In this document: one piece after another, positions 36,895 to 46,946 of the stretch | How the letters are laid out: every line of letters starts with the position of its first letter | Numbering within the stretch: the stretch's first letter is position 1 | Source of the DNA: Apoderus coryli | Taxonomy: Eukaryota > Arthropoda > Insecta > Coleoptera > Attelabidae | DNA: 64,000 bases | Direction of reading: 5' to 3' | Assembly: GCA_911728435.2 (NCBI GenBank) | Contig: OU452206.1 | Span: 10,136,297-10,200,296 of the forward strand | Translations under genes and position numbers: made by a program | The notes under the pieces: generated by a model | The model's input: only the letters and a program-made list of their open reading frames with translations | Told to the model about the DNA's origin: nothing | Databases searched by the model: none

Positions 36895-37410
36895 AATCGG
36901 TTGTGTCGCCCCAAAACTTTCCCGACATCAAAAATATGACCTGCGTAACGAAACAGAATTTTAATATTTATTATTATTATAATTGTGTTATTTTTATTAG
37001 TTGCAATAAACTAACGTATTCAAAAATTAGAAAAAAAATTATTGATAGAGGTGGGATTCGAACCCATAACCTTCCGCATGCGAAGCGAACGCTCTATCAT
37101 TGACGCCACATAACCTTCTTTGAAAATATTGTATTTTAATTGTAATAAGATAGGTTGGTGATATTTTAAACGCAATTTTCTTGAGAATTATGGGGGCAAA
37201 TATAAAGAGTGACCAATAAGAAAATTTAGCGGTTGTGTCCACCCCTATCACAGGGCTTAAGCTAACTAAAACTAATGGGTTCATCCTAGGACTCCCCCAA
37301 ACTCATATACCGAAATTTGGCTCAATTGGTTAAAGCGTTTGGGCGCTATATCGTGGAAGAATACATACAGTCACGCACAAAAAGACAGACTTCCATCTGG
37401 AATGGTCTTA
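36895..37410 (-). repeat. Dispersed repeat with tRNA-like sequence, copy 3
   Basis: This is the longest of the three copies. On the plus strand it reads CGCCCCAAAACTTTCCCGAC first, then the inverted tRNA-like core, then ACCCCTATCACAGGGCTTAA, AACTAATGGGTTCATCCTA and CCGAAATTTGGCTCAATTGG. The order equals copy 1 reversed. The last part has ACATACAGTCACGCACAAAA, a text type seen near the ends of some LINE 3' UTRs. Confidence 0.7.
37043..37108 (-). pseudogene. tRNA-Ala(CGC)-like sequence, best-preserved copy
   Basis: The minus strand has AATGATAGAGCG as A-box region, loop TTCGCAT with anticodon CGC, and a T arm GGGTTCGAATCCC, a perfect B box. Acceptor-stem pairing is poor, so I call a tRNA-derived sequence, not a tRNA gene. 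The matching context in the copies at 5.4 and 14.9 kb shows it moved as part of the repeat. Confidence 0.65.
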
Positions 37411-37446
37411 ATCGTCTCAGCGAACTTCACCTTTGTATAAATATTG

Positions 37447-38070
37447 ATAAAATGTAAAGATGTAGATTAAGAATATTTGTCATATTTTTTGAATGTTAAT
37501 AGCCAGAATAGCATTCGTTATAAATATTTTATTGTCTAGTTCGCAGTTGACGAAGATTTTGCAGTTTTTGTAAATAACTAAAGACCGAAGTTTTCTAATC
37601 GGAGTTTGAATTTAATTGACTTGCGAAAATGGAAAGGAGTATGTCTTGTTGTACCACAAGAGCACTGCTAGTAAAATGTATTTCAAGATTTTTAAACGTT
37701 GTAGGATAGTATTAATTTCTTGACATATTTCGCTGAGTAATAAATTCCGCGGTTGTAAAACAAGAAGGAAAAAGTAGTTATGAAGAGTATTTGTGTTGAA
37801 TTAAATTCGGTTCAGAAACGCGCGATATTTGTAGTTGATAAAAAAAATACACCAATTCTGAATGAACTTGAATCTGTGTTTTGGTCTGCGTTTTCTCTCG
37901 GCAATTACCATTATTTTCCTTGGTCCAATAAGAGGTGGCAATGCGGATAATGAAAATTTCGTCCAAAGATTTAGTAAAATCCTAATTTTCACACAAATAT
38001 TTGTCGATATTATGTACTTGTATGTAAATTCGTTAACTACAATTAGCGGCTATCGAATTTGAATTTAATC
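37447..38070 (+). repeat. 0.6-kb dispersed repeat, copy 2
   Basis: This aligns with 29033-29649 in the same orientation, 8.4 kb away. It carries about 170 extra bp near 37620-37790 and lacks some sequence in the right half. It begins about 35 bp after the tRNA-like repeat copy 3. Confidence 0.7.
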
Positions 38071-38909
38071 CCATTCAAAGCTTCTCTCACAACATGCTGT
38101 AGTGCGATGTTTGGACATTATGTAATTGTTCGTGTATCTTAAACGTTATTCTGTACATGAACTACTGATCTTTTAATAAGTTCTCTTTTTAAATGACCAG
38201 ATGTAGAAAGATTTGATTAACTGTTATTTTGTCTCATGTCACCAAATTATGCGCAACTTCGTAACATTGGAAAAAAATGTGATAATCAAAAGTTTTTCTA
38301 TTGAATGTTTATAATAAAATAATTAGTTTTGATGTAGGTATCGTTTTTCAAGACATTATAATCTGTTCTCATTCAGAGCTCTTTAGGACCTAATTTGTAT
38401 GGCAAAAGGAATACGCATCTGTATTGTACAGCATATTAGTTTTATCATAAGTATTCCTGATATGGATATAGACTGTATTAATAATAATAATTTTAAATTA
38501 CACCGTAAACAAACACATAATCTGATTATTGTAATTATTCACATGTTTCTCTGTGAGGAATTTGATTATTCTATCGATATAATGTATCTCCTAATCATAT
38601 AATAGGAACTGCTAAAATCTGTAGTATGTATTTTTACAATAATCTGCTGGTATTATTATGGTACTGTTTAATTGCAAGATATGTTAAATGATTTAGTTAG
38701 AGATATGCTTACTAATTTGGAGTTATTCTTTGTAAAGTACGTAACTAATACTGCTGTCCATGAAATCACACATGCTGGTGTTAGAATGCTTATTAAAAGT
38801 TTGACTAACGCATATATTCCCCATAAACATTTACCGGTCCAGATATTGCTTTAATAACGTAAATTTTTTGATAATATTACATGTTACAAATCTAAAAAAA
38901 TCCGTACTA
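38071..38909. other. No gene seen
   Basis: AT-rich. Open frames at 38399-38602 and 38672-38854 are short and unrecognised. Confidence 0.45.
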
Positions 38910-38911
38910 TA

Positions 38912-39923
38912 CACTCTGTCCAAGATAAGAATGGGATGGCATTGGAATCTGGGAAACGGTAGTAGTTACAATGTCGGTTAAATTATAGAAAAGTTGTAAA
39001 ATTTAAACACCTTTTAAATGGTGTATTGAAAAGTAAATTAACTTCAGCCGTTTTCGAAAATTTTTCAAAAAACGATTTTTTGTGATTTTAGTTTTATTTT
39101 TATTTCTGGCATTATTTTTACAGATATAAAAAAATGAAAAGCACTGTTTGATGAGAAAAATATAGCGTTTACAAATTTTCACTACGACGTTTCGTTTTTG
39201 AAAAAGCATCATTAGTTTTGTTAAATACGGCCCTGCATTTTTTTATTGTTAAATTTAAAACCATATTCAATTCAAAAATAGGTGAAATATCACACGTAAT
39301 GGTTTACACAAGTTTTCAGTGTTTTTAGCTGTTATTTAAAATTATTCAAGAAAGATCGCCATAGTTTGGCACTTATTTTGCGTAAAACATTCATCTAAGA
39401 AAGGCGTTTCTTTAATAACTTCAAAAAGCACAAAAATTTCAACTAAATTTAAAAAACCGCGTACAGAATAAAATGTTTTACTGAGAGAGAAATAAATTGG
39501 CAAATAATAATAAATAATTGTGAGTACTGAGGAAATATTTTTTTTCCACAACCTACTACTCTGCATTCAGTCAGTTAAGTGCCAAATTATAGCGATTTTT
39601 CTTGAATAAGGTTAAATAACAGCTAAAAATACTGAAATATTCTTATTGCTACCATTAAGTGTGATATACCACCTATTTTTGAATTGAAAATGTCTTTAAA
39701 TTTAAAAATAAAAATTCAGGTCCGTATTTAGAAAACGAAACGTTGTGGTGAGAATTTGTAAACTAAAATCGCACATAATCGTTTTTTGAAAAATTCTCGA
39801 AAACGGCTTACTTTTGAAAACACCATTTAAAAGGTGGTTAAATTGTATAACTTTTCTCTAATTTAACTGGCATTGTAACTCCACCGTTTCCAAGATTCCA
39901 GTGCTATCCAATTCTTGTAAGTG
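38912..39923. mobile_element. 1.0-kb palindromic element with TA-CACT ends
   Basis: Arms of about 440 and 350 bp (about 38935-39378 and 39577-39923) are inverse complements. Examples are TTGGAATCTGGGAAACGG against CCGTTTCCAAGATTCCA, and AAGAAAGATCGCCATAGTTT against its inverse at about 39590. The outermost bases are CACT on the left and AGTG on the right, both flanked by TA. The spacer of about 200 bp has no transposase text. It is a foldback-type non-autonomous element. Confidence 0.75.
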
Positions 39924-40545
39924 TATTTTCATATAGTATACAGGGTGGTCCCATTTACAATGGGACAACTGTTAACTCGAGGAACTACGGGTCAAATAAT
40001 GATGATTGACCCAAACTTGTCCCATCCAAATTGTAGAAAAACAACATCTATTACTTTCTTTATTTTTATTTATTTTATTAGTGAAGACACTGTATTTTTA
40101 ATTTAATTTACTTTTGCTGTTGAATTTATTTCTGTATATCGGTACTAGTTGTTTTTTTCGGGGTGTGACTATCATTCAATATTAACTAAACTGTGTGACT
40201 ATCTACAACTTTGCGATAGGTATTTGATTATTTTCGATAAGTTCATTTTTCAGGATTCTTGATATTTCTCCCGAAGGAGTTAACTGCGAATATATACTTA
40301 TTTAATATTATTTATTAGTTGTTAATAAATAATATATTATTAAAACCCAAGGTGAGAGTTTAGTGGATTGTGGTACACAAGGGGTTATACCAGCTTAAGT
40401 TTTGGGTTTCTTTTAGTATGGATTTTTAAGTTCATGAAAATAAACAACCTGATACCGATAAAAGCCTTAGTTTTGATTGTGTGACTCACCCACGAATCTG
40501 AAAAGCGACCTGTTACGCTACAAAATGTTGATGAATTAGGAAATA
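39924..40545. repeat. Unpaired mariner-type end and unrecognised sequence
   Basis: TACAGGGTGGTCCC at about 39949 is a left end without an identifiable right end. No gene is seen to 40545. Confidence 0.45.
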
Positions 40546-41300
40546 CAGGGTGATCAAAGTTATTATTTTATTTGGTTGTCGTGCTTCTTGGGCAATCGAC
40601 ATCAAAATTGGTAGGTTTATGTTTTTTGGTATGAGCAAAATGTTTTTTTGCGTCGCACATAGGGGGCGCTACTTACACACCTATCCCTATGATAAATTAA
40701 TGCTAAATAGGTTCTAAAATCTGAGAGAGCAGTTTTTTTTCATGAAAAGTGAATTCTTGATCATTTTCGATATTTTAACGCAGATTATATTTTCATCATA
40801 GAAAAAAATCTAGATAAGGTTGTGCATTTACAAGAAAAACAAAAACAAATAAATATTAACCTTTAAAGCAGTTGTGCGAAGTGTGCATTATTCATTTCAA
40901 CACATTTTGTAATCCGTTTTCTGAGAGACATACAAACAGTTTTCCTTGATTACCTTTGATTTCATTGGCAGCCGCTTGTATTCTACGCCAAAACTCCTCG
41001 GACGAATCAAGATTTTCTTTGTAGACTACAGGTCTTGAATCCGTGACCAATTCGAAAAACCCAGAGGATTTGACTCTAGGTGGCCAAGCAAATTCACTCC
41101 CTCGACCAATGCAATAACGATGGGGAAAGATTTTGTGTAAATTTTCACGCTCCGGCCGAGCACAATGTCCATAAACCACATATTTTCCCATAAATTAAGT
41201 TGTACTTCTTCAAGCATTGAATTTTGTTTATGGAAAATCAAATAAAGTGGAGGGTTAGAGCAGGTGGGAAGCACACAATCTGCATTAAATCGTTTTTTCT
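40546..41300 (-). mobile_element. Mariner-type element fragment
   Basis: The left end TACAGGGTGATCAAAG is at about 40548. The transposase relic runs inward on the minus strand. A TACAGGGTCAAAG text at about 41514 is in the same, not inverse, orientation, so no paired end is seen. Confidence 0.65.
40863..41274 (-). pseudogene. Mariner-type transposase C-terminal relic
   Basis: In minus-strand order across frames: NPPLYLIFHKQNSMLEEVQ (weak, 41205-41270), GRGSEFAWPPRVKSSGFFEL (equivalent of the RGG-WPPRSPDL region with the third Asp lost, about 41040-41110), and SSEEFWRRIQAAANEIKG (40950-41010). The tail KRITKCVEMNNAHFAQLL (40866-40919) precedes TAA at 40863-40865. The tail matches the C-x3-N-x-x-HF-x-x-L ending of the group. 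It is frameshifted and has lost catalytic residues. Confidence 0.8.
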
Positions 41301-41886
41301 TGAAAACGGATTAAAATGTCGAAAAATTCACTTGATAATGAGCCTAGGCTAGGATGCCCTGTCGCGGCAACTACTGAAGAAAATGGCAAAGAAAATTGTG
41401 TGTTATAAGAGGAAACAAATCGCCGAAATTATTGGGTTGCCAAATGCTCAAGTTCAACCAGACAGTTTTTAAGATCTCTGTATAGTTTTGGATATTGACT
41501 TGTATATAAAACCTACAGGGTCAAAGTAGGTTTCCATGCAGTAGAATGGTGGGTGATTATAAGAAAAATGGTCAGTACCTATAATCGGAGATTAGTACGC
41601 TGCGCTGCTACAATGGTTGAGAGTTGCTGTGAATCAGAAGAGGGCTAAAATATACCCAAGATGTACGCTCTTGCATAAGTTGCGGTATCAACATACGTAC
41701 ATAGTGTGGGGTTTCAGACTATTGCCTATTATTACTATTATTATTTATTCCCAAAAATTAAGTAAAAGAGCTTGGAGGCAGGCAATTTTAATTGAAAAGC
41801 TGATGAATGTAAAATAAGCCTTTATTTTAACAGAGAAAAATAATTTAATGTAAAATACAGAAATTAATTAAAGAGAATTGATAAAT
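41301..41886. other. No gene seen
   Basis: No recognisable feature apart from the solo TACAGGGTC text near 41514. Confidence 0.45.
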
Positions 41887-42850
41887 AATAATAATAATAA
41901 TACATTTATTTGGATTCAAATCATAACAACGTACAGATTAAGTCAGAATATCATAAATACATAACATAATAATGAATTGATATGCAAAATGGAGTTGAAA
42001 ACAATTACAAAAAGTTCTAAGCTCAACCCCAAAATTCATAACTTTAGAACCAAATTTCTAATACGTCCGACCAATAACTGCACTCCTTAGTCATGCCTTC
42101 TACTACAATCAAAGTTTACTACTTTCCACAAAAAATCTATTTGAAATCCAAAAGTCGATTCCTGTATTTAAACTTAAAAGCTGTAACCCCTAACAGAAAT
42201 GCCACTCATCTCTCTCGTACCGCACATATCGTATTTCAAATCTGAATGAATTAATATTATGTCCAACAAAGTACTAGAGGATGCCGTTACTCTGGTCGGT
42301 TCAGAAACTATTTGTTTTAGATTAAATGATTCAGTGTATTCGTTAAAGATAGTAGCAGAATGACCTTCAGTGTCAAAAAGATTAATATTAATATCGCCGC
42401 CACAAATCAGCCTATCGCACTTAACAATATATTGTGAAATTGAGTCCTCAAACACATTAAGGAAATCCGAAAAGCTACCCCTAGGGGGCCGGTATAGTGA
42501 ACCAATTATGTAAGTAACTTTGCAAATTTTGAGCTTTATCCATACTTGTTCAAGCGCGTCCTCCATGGTGGAGTATATAATGTCATACTCTATACCTTCT
42601 CTCACATATAAGCCCACACCTCCGCCTCTCGAACTTCTATCCCTCCTGACAAAATTATAGCCGTCAATGTTTATAGCATGGCTGGAGATAACATCTGACA
42701 ACCATGTCTCCGAAACACCCACAATGTCATACAACTCTATTTAAAAGTTGTTTGATCTCCGAGAAATGGCCAGTCAAAGATCTCGCATTCATAAAGGCTA
42801 CAGTTAAACAAACAAGACAAGAAGATAAAATTAAAAATACTTTTGAATTC
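41887..42850 (-). mobile_element. LINE copy with endonuclease and 3' tail but no RT
   Basis: On the minus strand the endonuclease domain (42174-about 42840) is followed by only about 290 nt of non-coding sequence and then a (ATT)n tail at 41887-41905. The entire RT (over 450 codons) is absent. The tail type is the same as in the other LINE copies here. An internal deletion, or joining of two ends during reverse transcription, would explain it. Confidence 0.7.
42174..42840 (-). pseudogene. LINE apurinic-type endonuclease domain
   Basis: The domain makes the nick that primes reverse transcription. Motifs in order: MNARSLTGHFSEIKQLL (frame 1, about 42760-42815), then after a frameshift YDIVGVSETWLSD with the catalytic Glu (42690-42730). 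Next are RRDRSSRGGGVGLYVR (42600-42660), GSLYRPPRGSFSDFL (42470-42515) and DRLICGGDININL with the GD.N motif (42380-42420). STLLDIILIHSD (42240-42280) follows. The usual SDH-type end is lost: after DLKYDMCG the frame runs into unrelated sequence and stops at 42174. Length (about 185 plus 25 residues) is slightly short of a full domain of about 220. Confidence 0.87.
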
Positions 42851-43565
42851 TACAAAGATCCAAACTCAAAGCTAAAACAACTATATGGATGGATCTAAAA
42901 TTAATTAAAATAAAAAATAGTCTGGCAAAACCATTGGAATGCAATCAAGTCAAACGTCAAATGGAACGATAAAAAAAAAACCATATGTATATATACTCTA
43001 ACAAAGAGAAAAAATAAATGGGTTAAGGTTAAGGTTAAGGGAGTATAATATTGAAATAACAAAAAAAAAAATAGTTCTGATTTTTATTCTGCTCTATTTA
43101 GTGTCCGCGAACCTATGTAGATATCTGAAATTAAATTAAATTACCATAAGATAGCCAACCTCTGTTGTTACACATATTATAACATACTTTGCTCACTCCC
43201 ATAAGTCAATATTCTTAAATATGACTTATCTATCTTATACAGGTATTATAAATATATTTCCTATATTATACTCATAGATACCAGTTTTTATAATTCCTCG
43301 TGTGTGGCATATAAATTTCTTGGAACATGTGTATTGATATTAATTTTTACAGGGTGTTAATAGCAATTATTTTAATGGAATATCTCCTATAATTGTTGCA
43401 ACTTATAATATAATATAATGTATAATAGAATAGAGCTGTAAGTCATGCTTTTGGTGATAATATTTTTTGGATGCATAGGATACATTACAATATACGTACC
43501 CAAATGTTTTTACCTTAAATTCTTTGAATGAAATCCCTTTGAACAGTGGAGTGCGCAAATCTAAT
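42851..43565. other. No gene; short GGTTAA repeat
   Basis: 43021-43040 is GGTTAAGGTTAAGGTTAAGG, slightly more than three copies of a hexamer. A solo TACAGGGTGTTAAT end lies at about 43349. Nothing else was recognised. Confidence 0.5.
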
Positions 43566-43640
43566 CTAACAACGTCACCTTCACAAGTGATTTTATTATT
43601 TTTTTTTCGATAAAATCACTTGTGGAGGTGACGTTACTAG
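43566..43640. repeat. Near-perfect hairpin, 26-bp stem
   Basis: 43571-43596 is the inverse complement of 43610-43635 with a single T/C difference, which would be a U-G wobble in RNA. The loop is 13 nt (mostly T). The similarity extends about 5 bp outward with two differences. It may be a tiny foldback transposon or a hairpin RNA; nothing in the flanks decides. Confidence 0.8.
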
Positions 43641-45237
43641 TTTGACAAAAAAGCAAAGAACTGCAAATTTGTTTTTCTTTATAAATTTTCATGAGTCTTT
43701 CATTATACCTATATCCTCGGGTTAATTATATCCTCTGTTAAAAATGAAACAGGTTATTTTTCACAATAAGCCCATGGATCTGCAGTGAAACCGGCGACTT
43801 GGGTCGAACGGACCCTTACAAAAAAAAAAGTTATTAGTATGTTTTAGTGTTTTAACGTATTTTCTCTTTGCTTTAGTAGCATTTTGGGGATTATTTTTTA
43901 TAGCAACTAATCCAATATAGATAAGTGATTATTGATATTGGTTGAGAGGGTTTTTAGAGAATTTGTTGTATAGTTTTAACAAAGCACTTGTTATCTACAT
44001 ATGCATCCTAAAATACTTACTTTATTTCATTTTGGAAAAGACACACCCTGTAGCTACTTAACTATAAAACATAATAATATGTACCCATACATACATACTA
44101 GAGTGAATATACAAAGTTAATTTCTACTCAGTTTTAATAAATTACTATTTTGATAGTATATGCGTAATTGTGCAATGGACAACTAAAACTAAACCTATTA
44201 AATAATTAAATAAAATTATTGTTTATTATGCAAATTATCATTTTTCACATGAAGCGGGATGTAGATTGAATTACTAAGCATAAACAACATGAAAAACTGT
44301 ATTATATTAAGTACTTCTAATTGATAAGGATTAGTAGCTAATGTAGTAAAACTTATGACAACATTAAAGATAAATTAGTTTTTGCTTACTGACTTTTTAT
44401 TTGTAAGTTCACACGCGTCTAGTTAAACAATTAATTACTGTGATTTACGTAATATATTTTATATAATTATAGCTAAGTGGTTTTTTGCTACTCGATAATA
44501 AATTTTAAAAGCAACTAGCAGGCAAATTTTCAATTCTATATTAATTCCTCAAAGTGATTGTTATAATTAATTTTAACTACATGATTTATTTTTTAACTAA
44601 AACAAACATAATAAACATGTTTTTTGAAGTAAATAAAATTATATCTCTACAACAATTTTCAAATCTAAAAGACACAGCCCCTATCACCTAATTTAACATT
44701 GCACGTAGTATCTAGGGTCCTCATTCCAAGAGTACTTGTGGTTTAAGGACCTATAATAAGTGACAAAGGAGAAATTGAATTAAATTTTTGAGCTTACATG
44801 CCTAATAATTTATTCTATAAATAATATCCAAGCTCCCAAAGATAGCGCTGGGAAAGTTCCATGGTTAATATCTTTATTATTTAATACGATATTATCCCAA
44901 GCAAAACTTTCTAATTTAAAAATGATTATGTTCAGGAAACTGTATTTCAATCACCTTATTTTTGGCGCGATTTATGATAATTATGAATTAAACAAATTTT
45001 GATTTCAAACTTTTACAAACTTAGTTAACTTCTCTTATGTAAAACTTCATTCATTAATAATTTTTTGTTATGGCTATGGCTTTAAAAGTAAGTTTAATAA
45101 TGAGACCAAAATTTCTTAATGTACAAAATTTTAGACTACAGATTCAAAAAATACAAAACTAATAGTATAGGTATTGAATATTCTGTTAAAAAAAGACACC
45201 ATGCTACACTCTATATATTTGGGACACTGTGTATATA
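43641..45237. other. No gene seen
   Basis: AT-rich. An ACACCCTGTA end at about 44042-44051 has no partner. Confidence 0.5.
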
Positions 45238-45489
45238 TACAGGGTGGTCCAACTTTTACCTGCATACATTTTATAATCGATAGATAATCGACAAATAATG
45301 TGAGTTTGGTTAATAAACTATGGGCCAAAAATGCTTCGTTACAAAGTTACAGGGTGTTGAAATTTAAGACACAAATTCGAATATTAGTAATATCTTTATA
45401 ACCAATTGAGATATTTTAATGAAATTTCGCTAGTGTGGAGAGGTAATCTAGCTTAATTTTTTATGTAATAATATTATTTTTATTTCCAG

Positions 45490-45550
45490 CAGTGGCGTGC
45501 GTACGGCTAGCAATTGCGATATTTTTAATGAAAAAACCGATACGCCACTG
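45490..45550. mobile_element. 61-bp CAGTGGCG-bounded insert, left TIR
   Basis: It starts CAGTGGCG and ends CGCCACTG, like the termini of hAT-type elements, and is mostly palindromic at its ends. The inverse copy sits at the mirror position in the right TIR (46633-46693). Either it predates formation of the two TIRs or it was copied between them. Confidence 0.6.
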
Positions 45551-45746
45551 GTTTATCTCAAAATAAAAATTATAGCTGCAATTCTTATTCAATTTAAAAG
45601 AAAAAAGCACTCTTGGCTTTTTTTCGTATGACGCAACATTTTCGAGTAAAGAAATAAAAATCGTCTAAACCAAATGTACTCGTATTGAAAACCAACATAA
45701 AAATAAGATATAATTACACGTTTTAACAGATTTTCCAGTTTTTTTT

Positions 45747-46545
45747 TTACAGAAACTGTTCTAAATGACTATCGTCATTGTCAATACACAATTCGCATCT
45801 TCTGGTGATGCTATTAATTGCTGCCGATAGAATGTGATTGTTACGATTCAACTCATCACAAGCTTCTTGAATTTTTAAGACTAATTCTTCGCGTTTTCTG
45901 ACCGGCACTGTATACACTTTTTCTTTTAGGTAGCCGCAAATAAAGAAGTCAAGTGAAGTCAAGTCAAGCGACCTTGGGGGCCAAGATATAGGTCCCTCAT
46001 GATTATTTTCGACTTCTCCAGGGAAACGGCTAATCCATTGATTTCCGTAATGCTCTGTTATCTAGTTTCTCACATTCCTCCCGAAATGTGCTGGTGCTCC
46101 ATCCATTTGAAACCAACCATTCGCACGTAAATGAAGTGGCACGTCATCTATTAAATCATTTAAATTATTCTGTAAAAAGTCTAAAAATAATTGTGCTGAG
46201 AGCCTAGCTGGTAAAAAGAATGGTCCGAGGAGATTATTGGATATTACTCCTAGCCACACGTTCACAGTGAATTGGTGTTGAAACTTTCTCGCTCGCACTT
46301 CGTATGGATTGTGTTGTGACCAAATATGAAAGTTGTGGTAATTCGTTATACCAGGAAATGAAACTTCATCACTCCAGCAAACCTTATGCAGGAAATCTCT
46401 ATCTACTTGAACTTTATTCAATCACCATTTGCAATAGGTATGCCTTTTAACTTAGTCCTCAGGCAATAAATCTTGCACAGCCCTAAAATGGTAAGCCTTT
46501 CTACCATCTTTATGAAGTGATTTGAGAATTTTTTTACTCGAAAAT
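45747..46545 (-). pseudogene. Mariner-type transposase, catalytic domain with all three Asp positions
   Basis: One continuous minus-strand frame of about 266 codons carries only three in-frame stops. It starts KILKSLHKDGRKAYHFRAVQ at the TIR border (46480-46535). It continues with VCWSDEVSFPG (first Asp, near 46370), FTVNVWLGVISNNLLGPFFL (about 46210-46270), FQMDGAPAHFGRNVRN with the second Asp (near 46065-46110), then a TAG. Next are ITEHYGNQWISRFPGEVEN and ISWPPRSLDLTSLDFFICGY with the third Asp in SLDFF (about 45930-45985), ending CELCIDNDDSHLEQFL at 45750. The N-terminal DNA-binding domain is missing, replaced by TIR. A full enzyme would be about 340 residues. The enzyme cuts and joins DNA at TA sites. 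The stops make it inactive, but it is the best-kept transposase here. Confidence 0.92.
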
Positions 46546-46632
46546 GTTGCGTCATACGAAAAAAAGCCAGGAGTACTTTTTTCTTTTAAATTGAACAAGA
46601 ATTGCAGATATAATTTTTATTTTGCGATAAAC

Positions 46633-46693
46633 CAGTGGCGTATCTGTTTTTTCATTAAAAATGTCGCAATCGGTAGCCGTACGCACGCCACTG
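46633..46693. mobile_element. 61-bp CAGTGGCG-bounded insert, right TIR
   Basis: Inverse copy of 45490-45550 at the mirror position of element C, with a few substitutions. Confidence 0.6.
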
Positions 46694-46946
46694 GTGGAAA
46701 TACAAAGTATATTATTACATGAAAAAATGAAGCTAGATCACCTATCCACACGTGCCAAATTTCATTGAAATATCTCAATTGGTTATAAAGATATTAATAC
46801 AATTCGAATTTTTTTCTTAAATTTCAACACCCTGTAACTTTGTAACGAAGCATTTTTCGCACATAGTTTATTAACCAAACTCACATTATTTGTCGATTAT
46901 CTATCGATTCTGAAATTTATGCAGGTAAAAGTTGGACCACCCTGTA

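Larger units (their letters stand above)
45240..46944. mobile_element. Mariner-type long-TIR element C
   Basis: The element starts CAGGGTGGTCC after TA (45238-45239) and ends GGACCACCCTG before TA (46945-46946). TIRs are about 415 bp (45240-45655 and 46530-46944). A second terminus lies inside each: TA-CAGGGTGTTGAAA at 45348-45361, and the inverse ending at 46834 followed by TA. The outer arms are 108 bp on both sides. Both TIRs carry the same 61-bp CAGTGGCG…CGCCACTG insert. The transposase core lies between them. Confidence 0.88.

Noticed and set aside
42704..42898. 64-codon plus-strand frame beside the LINE endonuclease
   Set aside because: Antisense to the start of the endonuclease domain, which reads in order on the minus strand after one frameshift.
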